Assembly: GCF_030406325.1 (NCBI RefSeq)
Contig: NZ_JAUEQY010000013.1
Location: forward strand, 62,001-126,000
From: Actinomadura sp. DC4
GTDB lineage: Bacteria; Actinomycetota; Actinomycetes; Streptosporangiales; Streptosporangiaceae
DNA: 64,000 nt
Reading direction: 5' to 3'
Part shown: positions 9,207-18,132 of the stretch, piece by piece
How positions within the stretch are numbered: position 1 is the stretch's first letter
How the letters are laid out: each line of letters opens with the position of its first letter
Notes under the pieces: generated by a model
What the model saw: the letters and a program-made list of their open reading frames with translations, nothing else
Told to the model about the DNA's origin: nothing
Database searches by the model: none
Program-made: the position numbers and the translations under genes

Positions 9207-9247
9207 GTCGTCCTTTCGATGCCGGGGGGCCGGCGGTCGGGGCAGGG

Positions 9248-10111
9248 CTACTTCACGCCGCCGGCGGTCAGGCCCGCGATGATGCGGCGCTGGAAGATCA
9301 GTACGACGATGACGAGCGGGACCGTGACGATCACGCCGGCCGCCATCTGCGTACCGAAGGGCTGGTCGAAACCGTACGCGCCGGTGAACTTGGAAATCGA
9401 TACCGTGGCGGTCTGCATCTCCTTCTTGTTCACCATGCTGAGCGCGATGATGAACTCATTCCACGCGGCGATGAACGTGATGATCGCCGTGGTGAAGACG
9501 CCCGGCGCCGACAGCGGGATGATGATCTTGCGGAACGCCTCGCCGCGCGTGCAGCCGTCGACCATCGCGGCCTGTTCCAGCTCGAACGGCATCTGGCGGA
9601 AGAACGCGGTGAGGTTCCAGACCGCCAGGGGCAGCGCGAACGACAGCGTCGGCAGGATCATCGCCTGGTAGGTGTTGATCCAGCCGATGTCGCTGAACAG
9701 CTTCAGCAGCGGGATGATCAGCGAGATGCCGGGGAACATCGAGGTGGCGATGACGACGCCCAGGACGGCGTTCTTGAACCGGAAGTGCAGGCGCGCCAGC
9801 GCGTACGCGGTGAGCGTGCCGACCACCAGCGTGATCACCGTGGTCAGCCCGGCGACGACGAGACTGTTCAGCAGGTTGCGCCCGAAGCCGACGCCCGGCT
9901 TGAAGACGGCCGAGAAGTTCTTCACCGACCAGGGCGCGGGCAGCGCGGTGTTCTCGAACTGGTCCTCCGGGCGCCGGAACGCCGAGACGACCATCCAGTA
10001 GAACGGCACCAGGCAGTAGATCACCACGACCGCCATGCCGGCGTACGGGAGGAACCTGCGCGGGGCGGACCCGCGGCGTGCCCGCGGGGCGGGAGCGACG
10101 GCGGTGGTCAT
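9248..10111 (-). CDS. Sugar ABC transporter permease (MalG type)
   Basis: 287 residues with six predicted membrane segments (YAGMAVVVIYCLVPFYWMVV near the start). The permease EAA loop EQAAMVDGCTRGEAFRKIIIPLSAPG is present, which docks the ATPase. The start ATG (MTTAVAPAPRARRG) overlaps the stop of the first permease by ATGA (10108-10111), which indicates translational coupling; the frame open further upstream is an artefact of GC richness. No ATPase gene lies in the operon, so a shared MsiK-type ATPase elsewhere is expected, as known for actinomycete CUT1 transporters. Confidence 0.9.
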   Translation of the reverse strand: MTTAVAPAPRARRGSAPRRFLPYAGMAVVVIYCLVPFYWMVVSAFRRPEDQFENTALPAPWSVKNFSAVFKPGVGFGRNLLNSLVVAGLTTVITLVVGTLTAYALARLHFRFKNAVLGVVIATSMFPGISLIIPLLKLFSDIGWINTYQAMILPTLSFALPLAVWNLTAFFRQMPFELEQAAMVDGCTRGEAFRKIIIPLSAPGVFTTAIITFIAAWNEFIIALSMVNKKEMQTATVSISKFTGAYGFDQPFGTQMAAGVIVTVPLVIVVLIFQRRIIAGLTAGGVK

Positions 10112-11115
10112 GTCGTCACCTCCCGGGGGACGGTCAGCGGCTTGCGCTTCGGCTTCGCGGGCTTGGCCGGGCGCGCCTGCCGCATGTCGCCGATGATGTC
10201 GGCGCCGAGCAGCTTGACGAACGCGTAGGCGACGACCGCGACGTAGACGAACAGGATCGTGGCGTACGCGGCGGCGGGGCCGTACCTGAGGTTGGTCGCC
10301 TCGTCGTAGGCGATCATCGTCAGCGTCTCGACCGAGTCCTTGTGCAGGCCGATCAGCACCACGGGCAGGTCGAACATCCGCAGCACGTCGAGGAGACGGA
10401 ACAGCACGGCGACGAGCAGCACGGGCTTGACCATCGGCAGGGTGATCCGCCAGAACGTCTGCCAGGCCCCCGCGCCGTCGACGCGGGCCGCCTCGTACAC
10501 CTCGCGCGGGATCACCTGGAGCCCGGCGAGCACGAGCAGGCCGACGAACGGGGCGGTCTTCCACGTGTCGGCGATGAGGACGGCGAGCTTGGCGTGGAAG
10601 CCCTCGGTGGTCCACAGCACCTGCTTGCCGATGACGGCGTTGGCGACGCCGTCGGCCTGGAAGACCCAGCGCCAGAGCAGGCCGGAGACCACGGTCGGGA
10701 TGGCCCACGGGACGAGGATGCTGGCCCGTACGAAGCCGCGGCCGCGGAAGGCCCGGTGCATGACGAGGGCCATCAGGACGCCGAGGACGGTCTCGACCAA
10801 GACGCCCACGACGGTGAAGAACGTGGTGTTGCCGAAGGCGTTCCAGAACGCGTGGGAGCTCGGGCCGGTGAAGATGTCGCGGTAGTTCTTCAGGCCGACG
10901 AACTTGTCGCCCTGCACGACGAAGCCGTTCGCGTCCAGCCCCTGGCCGCGCTGGAACAGCGACTGGTACAGCGCCGCGATGACGGGATAGCCGACGACCA
11001 GCGCTAGGACGATGAAGGTCGGCGACAGCAGCGTGGCGGCCAGGCGGCCCGAGCCCTGGACGTCGCGGCGCCGCCGCCTGCGGGCGGTGACCGGCCCGGC
11101 GGTGGTAATGGTCAT
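10108..11115 (-). CDS. Sugar ABC transporter permease (MalF type)
   Basis: 335 residues. A basic cytosolic leader (TARRRRRRDVQGS) precedes the first membrane segment LSPTFIVLALVVGYPVIAAL. The EAA loop reads EVYEAARVDGAGAWQTFWRITLP, as in CUT1 family MalF/UgpA permeases. It is preceded by a strong intercistronic hairpin after the binding-protein gene and is coupled to the MalG-type permease through ATGA. Together the two permeases form the membrane channel for the operon's sugar ligand. Confidence 0.9.
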   Translation of the reverse strand: MTITTAGPVTARRRRRRDVQGSGRLAATLLSPTFIVLALVVGYPVIAALYQSLFQRGQGLDANGFVVQGDKFVGLKNYRDIFTGPSSHAFWNAFGNTTFFTVVGVLVETVLGVLMALVMHRAFRGRGFVRASILVPWAIPTVVSGLLWRWVFQADGVANAVIGKQVLWTTEGFHAKLAVLIADTWKTAPFVGLLVLAGLQVIPREVYEAARVDGAGAWQTFWRITLPMVKPVLLVAVLFRLLDVLRMFDLPVVLIGLHKDSVETLTMIAYDEATNLRYGPAAAYATILFVYVAVVAYAFVKLLGADIIGDMRQARPAKPAKPKRKPLTVPREVTT

Positions 11116-11131
11116 GACTCCTCCTTGGAGC

Positions 11132-11164
11132 CCGTGGCGGGACGCCGGGGGCGTCCCGCCACGG
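11132..11164 (-). promoter_or_regulatory. 15-bp intercistronic hairpin between binding-protein and permease genes
   Basis: CCGTGGCGGGACGCC (11132-11146) and GGCGTCCCGCCACGG (11150-11164) form a perfect 15-bp stem with a GGG loop, 8 bp after the binding-protein stop. No T run follows. In malE-malF operons such structures protect the upstream mRNA or attenuate readthrough, so that the binding protein is made in excess over the permeases. That role is inferred here. Confidence 0.75.
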
Positions 11165-11172
11165 TTCAGCCG

Positions 11173-12450
11173 CTACTGCTGGGTCAGCGGCCCGAGCTTG
11201 GTCTGCAGGTCGGCGAGCGCCTGGTCGGTGCTCGTCTTCCCGGTGAGCGCCCCGTAGACCGCCTCCTGGATGGCGGTGGTCACGTCGTTGTAGCGCACGG
11301 CCTGCGGCCGGGCCTTGGCGTTGAGGAGGGAGGCCTTGAGCGTCGGCAGGTACGGGAACTTCTGCTGCAGCGCGGGCTCGTCGTACAGCGAGGCGAGGGT
11401 CGGCGCCTCGGAGCTGGCGATCAGGTTGAGCCGCTCGGTGTTCTCGCTGGTGAGGTACTTGATGAAGTCCAGCGCGGTGGCCTTGTTCTTGGCGAAGGAG
11501 GAGATCGCCAGGTCGTGGCCGCCGAGGGTCGGGGCGCCGGGGCCGTTCAGGCCCGGCAGCGGCGCGACGTCGAACTTACCCTTGACCTTGGGCGCCTTGC
11601 TCGACAGCGCCCACTGGTACGGCCACTGGCGCAGGAAGACGAGGTCGCCCTTCTCGAAGGCACGCCGGGCGTCCTCCTCCTCGTACGTGATGGCCTCCTT
11701 GGGGATCATCCCGCTCTTGAAGCCCTGCACGAGGAAGTTCAGGCCCGCCTTGGCCTGCGGGGTGTTGACGTTCGGCTTGCCCTGGGCGTCCACGACCGTG
11801 CCGCCGGCACTGTCGACGGCCTCGGAGAAGTTACAGGTCAGCCCCTCGTACTTGTCGAACTGCCCGCCGTAGCAGCCGACGCCCTTGATCTTGGAGCAGT
11901 CGGTCTGCAGCTCGGCCCAGGTCTTGGGCGGCGTGGTGATCCCCGCCTTCTGCAGCAGGTCCTTGCGGTAGTAGAGCAGGCCGGCGTCGGTCTTCCACGG
12001 CGCGGCGTACATGTTGCCGCGGTACTCACCGGTCTGCACCGCCGAGGGGAGGAACTTCGAGAGCGTGAACTGGTCCTTCGGCAGCGCGGTGACCCACCGG
12101 TTGGCCGCGAACTCCGCCGTCCACACCACGTCGAGGTTGAGGACCGTGTACGCGTCGGACTTGGTCTGGGCGTTCTGCACCATCTGCTGGCGCTGCTGGT
12201 CGGCGCTCTCCGGCAGCTCGATGAGACGCACCGTCTCCTGCGGGTGCGCCTTGTTCCAGGTGTTGATCTGGTTCTGGACGTTGCCCGAGGTGTCCTTGCC
12301 CTGGGCCAGCGTGATCGGACCGCGTCCGGTCAGCTCGCCCGTCGCGGCGCCGGACTTCTTGTCATCCGACGAGCCGCCGCAGGCGGCCGCGAGGGTCACC
12401 GTCGCCACGACGGCCACCACCCCACGGGTGATTCGCGCTATCGATGCCAC
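11173..12450 (-). CDS. Sugar-binding lipoprotein of ABC transporter
   Basis: About 425 residues, family 1 extracellular solute-binding protein. The lipoprotein signal is ITRGVVAVVATVTLAAACGG, with the lipidated Cys at about residue 24. Typical binding-protein features follow: LPESADQQRQQMVQNAQ, MYAAPWKTDAGLLYYRKDLL, YEEEDARRAFEKGDLVFLRQWPY and GGHDLAISSFAKNKATALDFIKYL. Two in-frame GTG codons (12456 and 12450) are possible starts; both sit behind AGGAAGGGGA, and 12450 gives better spacing. It lies 30 bp after the LacI gene, so they are cotranscribed. It captures an alpha-glucoside-like oligosaccharide outside the membrane; the ligand identity is inferred from the neighbouring hydrolases. Confidence 0.9.
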   Translation of the reverse strand: MASIARITRGVVAVVATVTLAAACGGSSDDKKSGAATGELTGRGPITLAQGKDTSGNVQNQINTWNKAHPQETVRLIELPESADQQRQQMVQNAQTKSDAYTVLNLDVVWTAEFAANRWVTALPKDQFTLSKFLPSAVQTGEYRGNMYAAPWKTDAGLLYYRKDLLQKAGITTPPKTWAELQTDCSKIKGVGCYGGQFDKYEGLTCNFSEAVDSAGGTVVDAQGKPNVNTPQAKAGLNFLVQGFKSGMIPKEAITYEEEDARRAFEKGDLVFLRQWPYQWALSSKAPKVKGKFDVAPLPGLNGPGAPTLGGHDLAISSFAKNKATALDFIKYLTSENTERLNLIASSEAPTLASLYDEPALQQKFPYLPTLKASLLNAKARPQAVRYNDVTTAIQEAVYGALTGKTSTDQALADLQTKLGPLTQQ

Positions 12451-12482
12451 TTCCACTCCCCTTCCTAGGGTTCTTTCGCACT

Positions 12483-13511
12483 TCAGTTCACGGGCTCGGG
12501 CCCCCGCCACTCCCGTAGGACCAGTTCCGGTCTCAGCAGCACTCCTTCCGGAGGGCCGCCCGCGCCACGCAGTTCGCCGATGAGCAGCGCGACGACGCGC
12601 CGCGCCACCTCGGCGAGCGGCTGGCGCACGCTCGACATCGGCGGCGACATCAGGGTCGCCGCGAACGAGTCGTCGAAGCCGACGACCTCGACGTTCGGCC
12701 GCCCGCCGGGGCCGTTCCCGCCCGCGAGCCGCGCGCCGACCGCGAAGGTGTCACTGCCGCAGGCGAAGGCGGTCGGCGGGTCGGGGCGGCTCAGCAGCCA
12801 GGCGGCGGCCGAGGCCGCCGCGTCGACGGTCTCGGCGCTCGTTCCGTCGAGGTCACCGACCTCCAGCCCGTGACGCCGTGCCGCCGCGGCCCAGCCGGCG
12901 CGCCTCTCGTCTCCGAACCCGGTCCCCTCCGGCCAGCCCAGGTAGGCGACACGGCGGTGACCGCGCGCGGCCAGGTGGTCCACGACCCGCGCGACGCCGT
13001 ACGCGCCGTCGACGTCCACCCAGCGGAACTCGTCCTGCCGGTGACCGCGCGGGCGGCCGAAGCACACGAAGGGGATGCCCCGCCCGGCGAACCAGGGCAG
13101 GCGCGGGTCCTCGACCTCGACGTCGAACAGGACGAAGCCGTCGACCGTGCCCGTACGGATCAGGTCCTCGTACGTGGCGAGCTCGTCGTCGACGGTGGCG
13201 AAGACCAGCACGTGGTAGCCGGCACGCCCGGCGGCCTCGGTGAGCGCGTGCAGGAACCGGTCGAGCAGGTTGCTGACCCCGGCGGGGGGCACCATCTTGA
13301 GCCCGATGCAGCGGCTCGCCCGCTCGCGGAGGTTCTGCGCCGCGCGGTTCGGGCGGTAGCCGAGCTCGTCGATCGCCCGCCGCACCCGCGCCGCCGTCTC
13401 GGCCGCGACCCGCTCGGGCGCCTTCAGGACGTTGGACACGGTCTGGCGCGAGACGCCGGCGGCAGCGGCGACCTGAGAGATCGTCACGCCCGTCGCGTCT
13501 CGGCCGCTCAT
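12483..13511 (-). CDS. LacI-family transcriptional regulator of the alpha-glucan operon
   Basis: 342 residues. The N-terminal helix-turn-helix with hinge is textbook LacI: VTISQVAAAAGVSRQTVSNVLKAPERVAAETAARV, then IDELGYRPNRAAQNLR. A periplasmic-binding-protein-like effector domain follows (TVDGFVLFDVEVEDPRL, VVGFDDSFAATLMSPPMSSVRQP). It is the first gene of the operon. The ATG start is chosen over GTG 13517 because GAGGAG lies seven bases before it. A palindromic site with a central CG, typical of LacI operators, lies 40-53 bp upstream, so autoregulation with sugar-dependent release is likely. Confidence 0.92.
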   Translation of the reverse strand: MSGRDATGVTISQVAAAAGVSRQTVSNVLKAPERVAAETAARVRRAIDELGYRPNRAAQNLRERASRCIGLKMVPPAGVSNLLDRFLHALTEAAGRAGYHVLVFATVDDELATYEDLIRTGTVDGFVLFDVEVEDPRLPWFAGRGIPFVCFGRPRGHRQDEFRWVDVDGAYGVARVVDHLAARGHRRVAYLGWPEGTGFGDERRAGWAAAARRHGLEVGDLDGTSAETVDAAASAAAWLLSRPDPPTAFACGSDTFAVGARLAGGNGPGGRPNVEVVGFDDSFAATLMSPPMSSVRQPLAEVARRVVALLIGELRGAGGPPEGVLLRPELVLREWRGPEPVN

Positions 13512-13550
13512 GGGCACACTCCTCGGCGCAGGTGCCCGGAGATCACCGGT

Positions 13551-13564
13551 TTTGATCGTTCAAA
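13551..13564. promoter_or_regulatory. Putative LacI-family operator
   Basis: TTTGATCGTTCAAA is an inverted repeat (TTTGA, four bases with a central CG, TCAAA) 40 bp upstream of the lacI-type gene. LacI-family operators typically have a central CG flanked by A/T-rich half-sites. It stands out in an otherwise GC-rich region and is the only such site seen near this operon. Confidence 0.7.
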
Positions 13565-13684
13565 TTTTCATCGCCGCGCCGGGCGTGTCAAGAACGGATC
13601 ACCATTTGTTTCACATATGTTGCGCAGGTCCGTGGCCTGGGGCGGGCCCGGCCTGCCGTTGTGACACTCCCCCAGGCGCTGCGC

Positions 13685-14938
13685 CTAGAGGGCGATGCCG
13701 AGCAGGGCGTCGACCGTGAGCCGGAACAGGTCCGGGGCGGCGCCCTCGTCCTCGCGGTCCTCGGCGGTGATGCTCAGGGCGTGATCCACCCAGCGGTCGG
13801 CCGCGGCCAGTGCCGACGGGGCGTCGAGGTCGTCGGCGAGGTGCCGGCGGACGTCGGCGACGAGGTCGCGCGCCGCCGGGCCACCGGCCAGCCGGGCCGC
13901 CTCGCGCCAGCGGGCCAGGCGGGCCTGGGCGCGGGTCAGGTCGTCGGCGGTCCACTCCCAGTCCGAGCGGTAGTGGTGGGCCAGCAGGGCCAGGCGGATC
14001 GCCATCGGGTCGGCGCCGTCGCCGCGCAGGCCCGACACGAACACGAGGTTGCCGCGCGACTTGGACATCTTCTCGCCGTCCAGGGCCACCATGCCCGCGT
14101 GGACGTACGTACGCGCGTGCGGGTGCTCGCCGGTCGCGACCTCGGCGTGGGAGGCGCCCATCTCGTGGTGCGGGAAGACCAGGTCCGAGCCGCCGCCCTC
14201 GACGTCGAAGGACATGCCCAGGTTGTGCACCGAGATCGCGGCGCACTCGACGTGCCAGCCCGGCCGGCCGCGGCCGAACGGGGAGTCCCAGGACGGCTCC
14301 CCCGGGCGTTCGGCCTGCCAGAGCAGCGCGTCCAGCGGGTCCTTCTTGCCCTTGCGGCCGGGGTCTCCCCCGCGCTCGGCGAACAGCGGCAGCATGCCCG
14401 CCGGGGTCAGGCCGCTGACCGAGCCGAACCTCTGGTCGGCCGAGATCGGGAAGTACAGGTCGCCGTCGAGGTCGTACACGGCGCCGCGCGAGCGCAGCAG
14501 CTCGATGAACTCGATGATGAGCGGGATCGACTCGACCGCGCCGGCGTACTCGCGCGGCGGCAGGACGCGCAGCGCGGTCATGTCCTCGCGGTACAGCTCG
14601 ATCTCCCGCGCGGCCAGGGCCCGCCAGTCCTCGCCGATGTCCCTGGCACGCTCCAGGAGCGGGTCGTCGACGTCGGTGGTGTTCTGCACGTAATCCACCT
14701 CGTGCCCCGCGTCGCGCCACACCCGGTTGACCAGGTCGAAGGCGAGATAGGTCGCGGCGTGACCGAGATGGGTCGCGTCGTAGGGCGTGATGCCGCAGAC
14801 GTACATCCTCGCGACCGGGCCCGGAGTGACCGGGCGCAGGGCTCCCGCGGACGAGTCGTGCAGTCTGAGCGGAGGTTCCGCGGGCGGCAGGCCGTGTTCG
14901 GCCAGGCCGGGGACCTTGGGGGCGGGCCACGATCGCAT
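13685..14938 (-). CDS. mshC: L-cysteine:1D-myo-inositol 2-amino-2-deoxy-alpha-D-glucopyranoside ligase
   Basis: 417 residues. It catalyses the ATP-dependent joining of cysteine to GlcN-Ins in mycothiol synthesis. It resembles cysteinyl-tRNA synthetase: [22 protein letters not shown] holds the Zn-binding Cys and a HIGH-like motif, [16 protein letters not shown] and [12 protein letters not shown] follow, and [10 protein letters not shown] is the KMSKS loop. It is shorter than CysRS and has the MshC N-terminus [12 protein letters not shown]. The ATG at 14938 has a TAGGCT hexamer seven bases upstream (14946-14951) and no Shine-Dalgarno, so the mRNA is probably leaderless. The upstream frame extension is rejected. 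A PAC2 gene and the histidine-phosphatase block are its usual neighbours in actinobacteria; here a sugar operon lies between it and the PAC2 gene. Confidence 0.95.
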   Translation of the reverse strand: MRSWPAPKVPGLAEHGLPPAEPPLRLHDSSAGALRPVTPGPVARMYVCGITPYDATHLGHAATYLAFDLVNRVWRDAGHEVDYVQNTTDVDDPLLERARDIGEDWRALAAREIELYREDMTALRVLPPREYAGAVESIPLIIEFIELLRSRGAVYDLDGDLYFPISADQRFGSVSGLTPAGMLPLFAERGGDPGRKGKKDPLDALLWQAERPGEPSWDSPFGRGRPGWHVECAAISVHNLGMSFDVEGGGSDLVFPHHEMGASHAEVATGEHPHARTYVHAGMVALDGEKMSKSRGNLVFVSGLRGDGADPMAIRLALLAHHYRSDWEWTADDLTRAQARLARWREAARLAGGPAARDLVADVRRHLADDLDAPSALAAADRWVDHALSITAEDREDEGAAPDLFRLTVDALLGIAL

Positions 14939-15080
14939 ACCACGCAGCCTATCCACGCCGCAGGAGCGTTACGGACGCGGCTCCCGCGCCGGGTGCCGAG
15001 ATCATCGTCACCTCTGTGAACGGTAAAGACTTGTCATTCCCGCGCGAGGCCGCGCGCCGGCCCCCGGCGGGTGTGCGAAT

Positions 15081-16052
15081 GTGGTGCCGCTCGCCCCCCG
15101 TCCCCTTGATCGCCGGGATTCCGCCTGCATCGTGCCGAAACATCGCAAGGCCTGCCACCGAGGCCCGCGCTCCGCGGGTCTTCTTCTGTGGGCGGGATCA
15201 CTGGCCTTCGCGCTCGGCACGGCGTACGTCTCGGTCAACCTCGGCGTGCACCACGGCTCCGCCGAGACCCGGGCGGACGGCGAGACGCCCGGCCCGGCGC
15301 GGCCCGGACTCGCCCGGATCCAGGTCACCGACCCGGCCGACCACAAGGCCCACGGCGTCTACGTCTGGCGGCCCGACGTCCCTGAGACGCGCGCGCTGCC
15401 GGTGCTCTACTTCCTGCACGGCGTGCCGAGCGACCCCGAGAGCGTCGTGAACTACGAGGGGCTCGCCAAGCGGGTCGCGGCCTACGTCGCCCACGGCGGC
15501 ACCCCGTTCGTGCTCGCCGTGCCGGACGGGAACGGCAGCCACCACGACGACACCGAGTGGGCGAACGCCGCCGACGGCTCGGACCGGATCGAGGACCGGC
15601 TGCTCGATGAGGTCATCCCGGCGGTCGAGGGCACGCACCGGCGGGACGCGGCGCACCGGGCGATCGGCGGGTTCTCCATGGGCGGGTACGGCTCGATGAA
15701 CCTCGCGCTGCGGCACCCGGCCGTCTTCGGCACGGTCGTGTCCATCTCCGGGTACTTCGACGTCGACGACCCGTCCCGCATGTTCGGCGGCGACGCGAGC
15801 GTGATCGCGGCGAACCGGCCGGACCGGAACCTCGCCGCCGCCCGTCACCTGAAGATCTTCCTGGCCGCCGCCGCGAGCGAGACCAACCCGGTGGTGCGGG
15901 GTGAGCCGCAGCGCTTCAAGGGGCTGCTGGACGCCGAGGGCGTGCCGGCGGTCCTCGACGTACGGCCGGGCGGCCACGACTGGGACTACGTGCGCAGCGT
16001 GCTGCCGGACGCCTTCGCCTTCCTCTCCCGCGCGTGGGCGGCCGGGACCTGA
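15081..16052 (+). CDS. Membrane-anchored alpha/beta-hydrolase esterase (antigen 85/tributyrin esterase-like)
   Basis: Up to 323 residues. A basic N-terminus (KHRKACHRGPRS) precedes one hydrophobic segment (AGLLLWAGSLAFALGTAYVSV), so the domain is probably exported and anchored. The hydrolase part has LPVLYFLHGVPSDPES (oxyanion region), nucleophile Ser in IGGFSMGGYGSMNLALRHP, and His in RPGGHDWDYVRSVLP. This is the esterase D/antigen 85-like fold, acting on acyl esters of unknown type. The start is unclear: GTG 15081 or in-frame GTG 15132, neither with a good ribosome site. It converges with the NRDE gene, with one base between the stop codons. Confidence 0.75.
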   Translation: MVPLAPRPLDRRDSACIVPKHRKACHRGPRSAGLLLWAGSLAFALGTAYVSVNLGVHHGSAETRADGETPGPARPGLARIQVTDPADHKAHGVYVWRPDVPETRALPVLYFLHGVPSDPESVVNYEGLAKRVAAYVAHGGTPFVLAVPDGNGSHHDDTEWANAADGSDRIEDRLLDEVIPAVEGTHRRDAAHRAIGGFSMGGYGSMNLALRHPAVFGTVVSISGYFDVDDPSRMFGGDASVIAANRPDRNLAAARHLKIFLAAAASETNPVVRGEPQRFKGLLDAEGVPAVLDVRPGGHDWDYVRSVLPDAFAFLSRAWAAGT

Positions 16053-16053
16053 C

Positions 16054-16779
16054 TCAGGTGAGGGGGACGGTGCGCCAGGACGCGGGGTCGCCGGGTGCGG
16101 CGGAGAAGTCGTAGCGGACTCCATCCGGGCCGAACGTCACCAGCGAGACCGAGGTGGTTCCCCAGATCCGGCCCTCGCCCAGGTCACGGCGGACGATCAG
16201 CGCCCGGTCGTCGGAGACGTCCAGGCCGTCGCCGTCCAGGAGGTGGAGCCACGCCGGCCGGTCGCGTGCGGCGGACTCGAACAGCGGGCGGAAGTGCGCG
16301 ACGCGGGCGGACATGAAGTCGTCGCCGCCCTCCGTGCCCGCCTCGGCCAAGCCGCTGTTGACCACGAAGTGCAGGCCGGGCTCCAGCTTGTGCACGACGA
16401 GCCGCTCGCCGTCCCAGCTCCGTACGCTCACGCCCGACGGGTCCGCGCCGATGAGGTGGAACGGGTCGAAACCCTCCAGGTCGCCGTCGAGCGCGCCGGT
16501 CGCGGCGAGCGTGAGCGGCAGCGAGCCGCGGGACCGGCGGAGGGACGCGGGCGCCTCGCGGCCCCGGCCGTTGAGGACGCAGGCCACGCGCGGCGCGGCC
16601 GGGTCGAGCGCCAGCCAGGTGCCGCCGGCCAGCTCGTCGATGCCGCCGATCAGGCCGGGGTGGTCCGGCCAGTGACGGGCGGGAGGACGCCAGGCGCGCG
16701 CGGTCATCTCGTCACGTACGCCGGCCAGGACCAGCGGCACCCGCGCTCCCGGGTCGTACCCGACGATCGCCGTGCACAC
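16054..16779 (-). CDS. NRDE (TANGO2-like) family protein
   Basis: 241 residues. Starting at GTG 16779 the protein begins with Cys-Thr-Ala-Ile-Val (VCTAIVGYDPG), as usual for the family. It continues with VLAGVRDEMTARAWRPP (the NRDE motif, here VRDE) and LIGGIDELAGGTWLALDP. The N-terminal Cys may be exposed as in Ntn hydrolases, but the activity is unknown. The start is two bases after the stop of the SCO1664-type gene, so the two are coupled. The frame open further upstream overlaps that gene and is not coding. Confidence 0.8.
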   Translation of the reverse strand: MCTAIVGYDPGARVPLVLAGVRDEMTARAWRPPARHWPDHPGLIGGIDELAGGTWLALDPAAPRVACVLNGRGREAPASLRRSRGSLPLTLAATGALDGDLEGFDPFHLIGADPSGVSVRSWDGERLVVHKLEPGLHFVVNSGLAEAGTEGGDDFMSARVAHFRPLFESAARDRPAWLHLLDGDGLDVSDDRALIVRRDLGEGRIWGTTSVSLVTFGPDGVRYDFSAAPGDPASWRTVPLT

Positions 16780-16781
16780 GG

Positions 16782-17546
16782 CTACACCGGCGGCCAGGGA
16801 ATGGCGGGCCAGTCCTCTGGGGGGTAGGGGTGGATGCGGTGCTTGAGCATGAGCTCGACGCGGCCGAGGGTGGCCTCGACCTCCTCCTCGCTCAGCAGGC
16901 TCTTCAGCCGTGAGACCAGGCCGTCGCGGCCGAAGGCGCGCCGGAGCTTCTGCAGGGCCTCGACCGCCTCTCCGGTGAGGTCCTTGCCGCGCCACTGCCA
17001 CAGGACGGTGCGCAGTTTGTACTCGTCGGAGAAGCAGACGCCGTGGTCGCATCCGTACACGTGTCCGCTTGTGGTCGGCAGCAGGTGCCCGATCTTGCGG
17101 TCGGCGTTGTTCACGACGGCGTCGAAGACGGCCATGCGGCGTACGGCGGGGTCCTCGCCGCGGGAGAGCGTCAGCAGGTCGACCTCGGCGTCGTGGTCGA
17201 TCCACAGCTGCACCATGCCGGGCCCGAACGGGCCGTCGCGGTGGACGGTCGGCGGCACGACCTGCCAGCCCATGTGCTCGGAGATGACGTACGCGGCGAC
17301 CTCACGGCCGGCGAGGGTGCCGTCGGGGAAGTCCCACAGCGGGCGCTCTCCGGAGATGGGCTTGTAGACGCAGTTGGCCCGCAGATCGTCGAACTCGATG
17401 GCGCAGTACAGCGTCGCGTTGGTCGCCGCGACCAGCCGTCCCTCGACGGTGATCTCGCCATGCTGGAGCAGGCGGATGGCGGCTTCGGTGTCGGCCGGGC
17501 CGACCGATCCGTCGCCGCCCACGCCGTACCGGGAGGGCTGACTCAT
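16782..17546 (-). CDS. SCO1664-family (phosphatidylinositol kinase-like) protein
   Basis: 254 residues, a conserved actinobacterial protein related to PI3/4-kinase-like folds. Visible features are the nucleotide-binding-like NCVYKPISGERPLWDFPDGTLAGRE, the catalytic-loop-like VFDAVVNNADRKIGHLL, and the metal-binding YGCDHGVCFSD. The substrate is unknown. It is followed after two bases by the NRDE gene and lies 27 bp after the DUF3090 gene, forming the conserved run histidine phosphatase, DUF3090, SCO1664 seen in many actinomycetes. Confidence 0.88.
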   Translation of the reverse strand: MSQPSRYGVGGDGSVGPADTEAAIRLLQHGEITVEGRLVAATNATLYCAIEFDDLRANCVYKPISGERPLWDFPDGTLAGREVAAYVISEHMGWQVVPPTVHRDGPFGPGMVQLWIDHDAEVDLLTLSRGEDPAVRRMAVFDAVVNNADRKIGHLLPTTSGHVYGCDHGVCFSDEYKLRTVLWQWRGKDLTGEAVEALQKLRRAFGRDGLVSRLKSLLSEEEVEATLGRVELMLKHRIHPYPPEDWPAIPWPPV

Positions 17547-17573
17547 GGCTCTAGTGTCCGTGCGATCGACATT

Positions 17574-18122
17574 TCAGCCAAGATGGCCATTCTGACGGGG
17601 GCAGACATGGCCCTGGGAGTCGAGGGGCAGCCCGCACAGCGGGCAGGGCGGCCGGCCCGCGGCGACGATCTTGAGGGCTCGCTGGGCGAAGGCGCGTGCC
17701 TGGCCCGCGGTGATGCGGACGCGCAGGACGACGACGGCGGGGTCCTCGCTGCCGATCTCGGCCTCGTCGTCCTCACCCTCCGTCACCTCCTGGGCCTCGA
17801 TCACGACGCGCTCGTCGTCGGGGTCCCAGGCGAGCGCCATCGTGCCGACCCGGAACTCCTCCTCGATCGGCTGCTCGAGCGGCTCGTCGTCCTGGAGCTC
17901 GACCGGCGCGACCGCGGGTACGGCGGCGGCGCCGCCCTGGCGCAACACCTCATCGAGCAGCTCTTCGAGGCGCTCTGCCAGCAGCGTGACCTGGAACTTC
18001 TCCAGGCCCACGCTCGTGACGCGGCGGCCCGCCCGAGCCTGCAGGAAAAAGGTGCGGTCGCCAGGCTGGCCAACGGTGCCCGCCACAAACCTTTCGGGCA
18101 TGTCGTATGCGATGACCGGCAT
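17574..18122 (-). CDS. DUF3090 family protein
   Basis: 182 residues starting MPVIAYDMPERFVAGTVGQP, typical of DUF3090 (YjbI-like conserved actinobacterial family). FFLQARAGRRVTSVGLEKFQV is the core. The C-terminus holds a small zinc-site-like motif, CPLCGLPLDSQGHVCPRQNGH. The function is unknown; its constant pairing with SCO1664-type and histidine-phosphatase genes suggests one pathway. ATG 18122 has a TAGGGT hexamer seven bases before it (18130-18135), so it can be transcribed from its own leaderless promoter although it is only 10 bp after the phosphatase gene. Confidence 0.88.
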   Translation of the reverse strand: MPVIAYDMPERFVAGTVGQPGDRTFFLQARAGRRVTSVGLEKFQVTLLAERLEELLDEVLRQGGAAAVPAVAPVELQDDEPLEQPIEEEFRVGTMALAWDPDDERVVIEAQEVTEGEDDEAEIGSEDPAVVVLRVRITAGQARAFAQRALKIVAAGRPPCPLCGLPLDSQGHVCPRQNGHLG

Positions 18123-18132
18123 GAGGACGACC

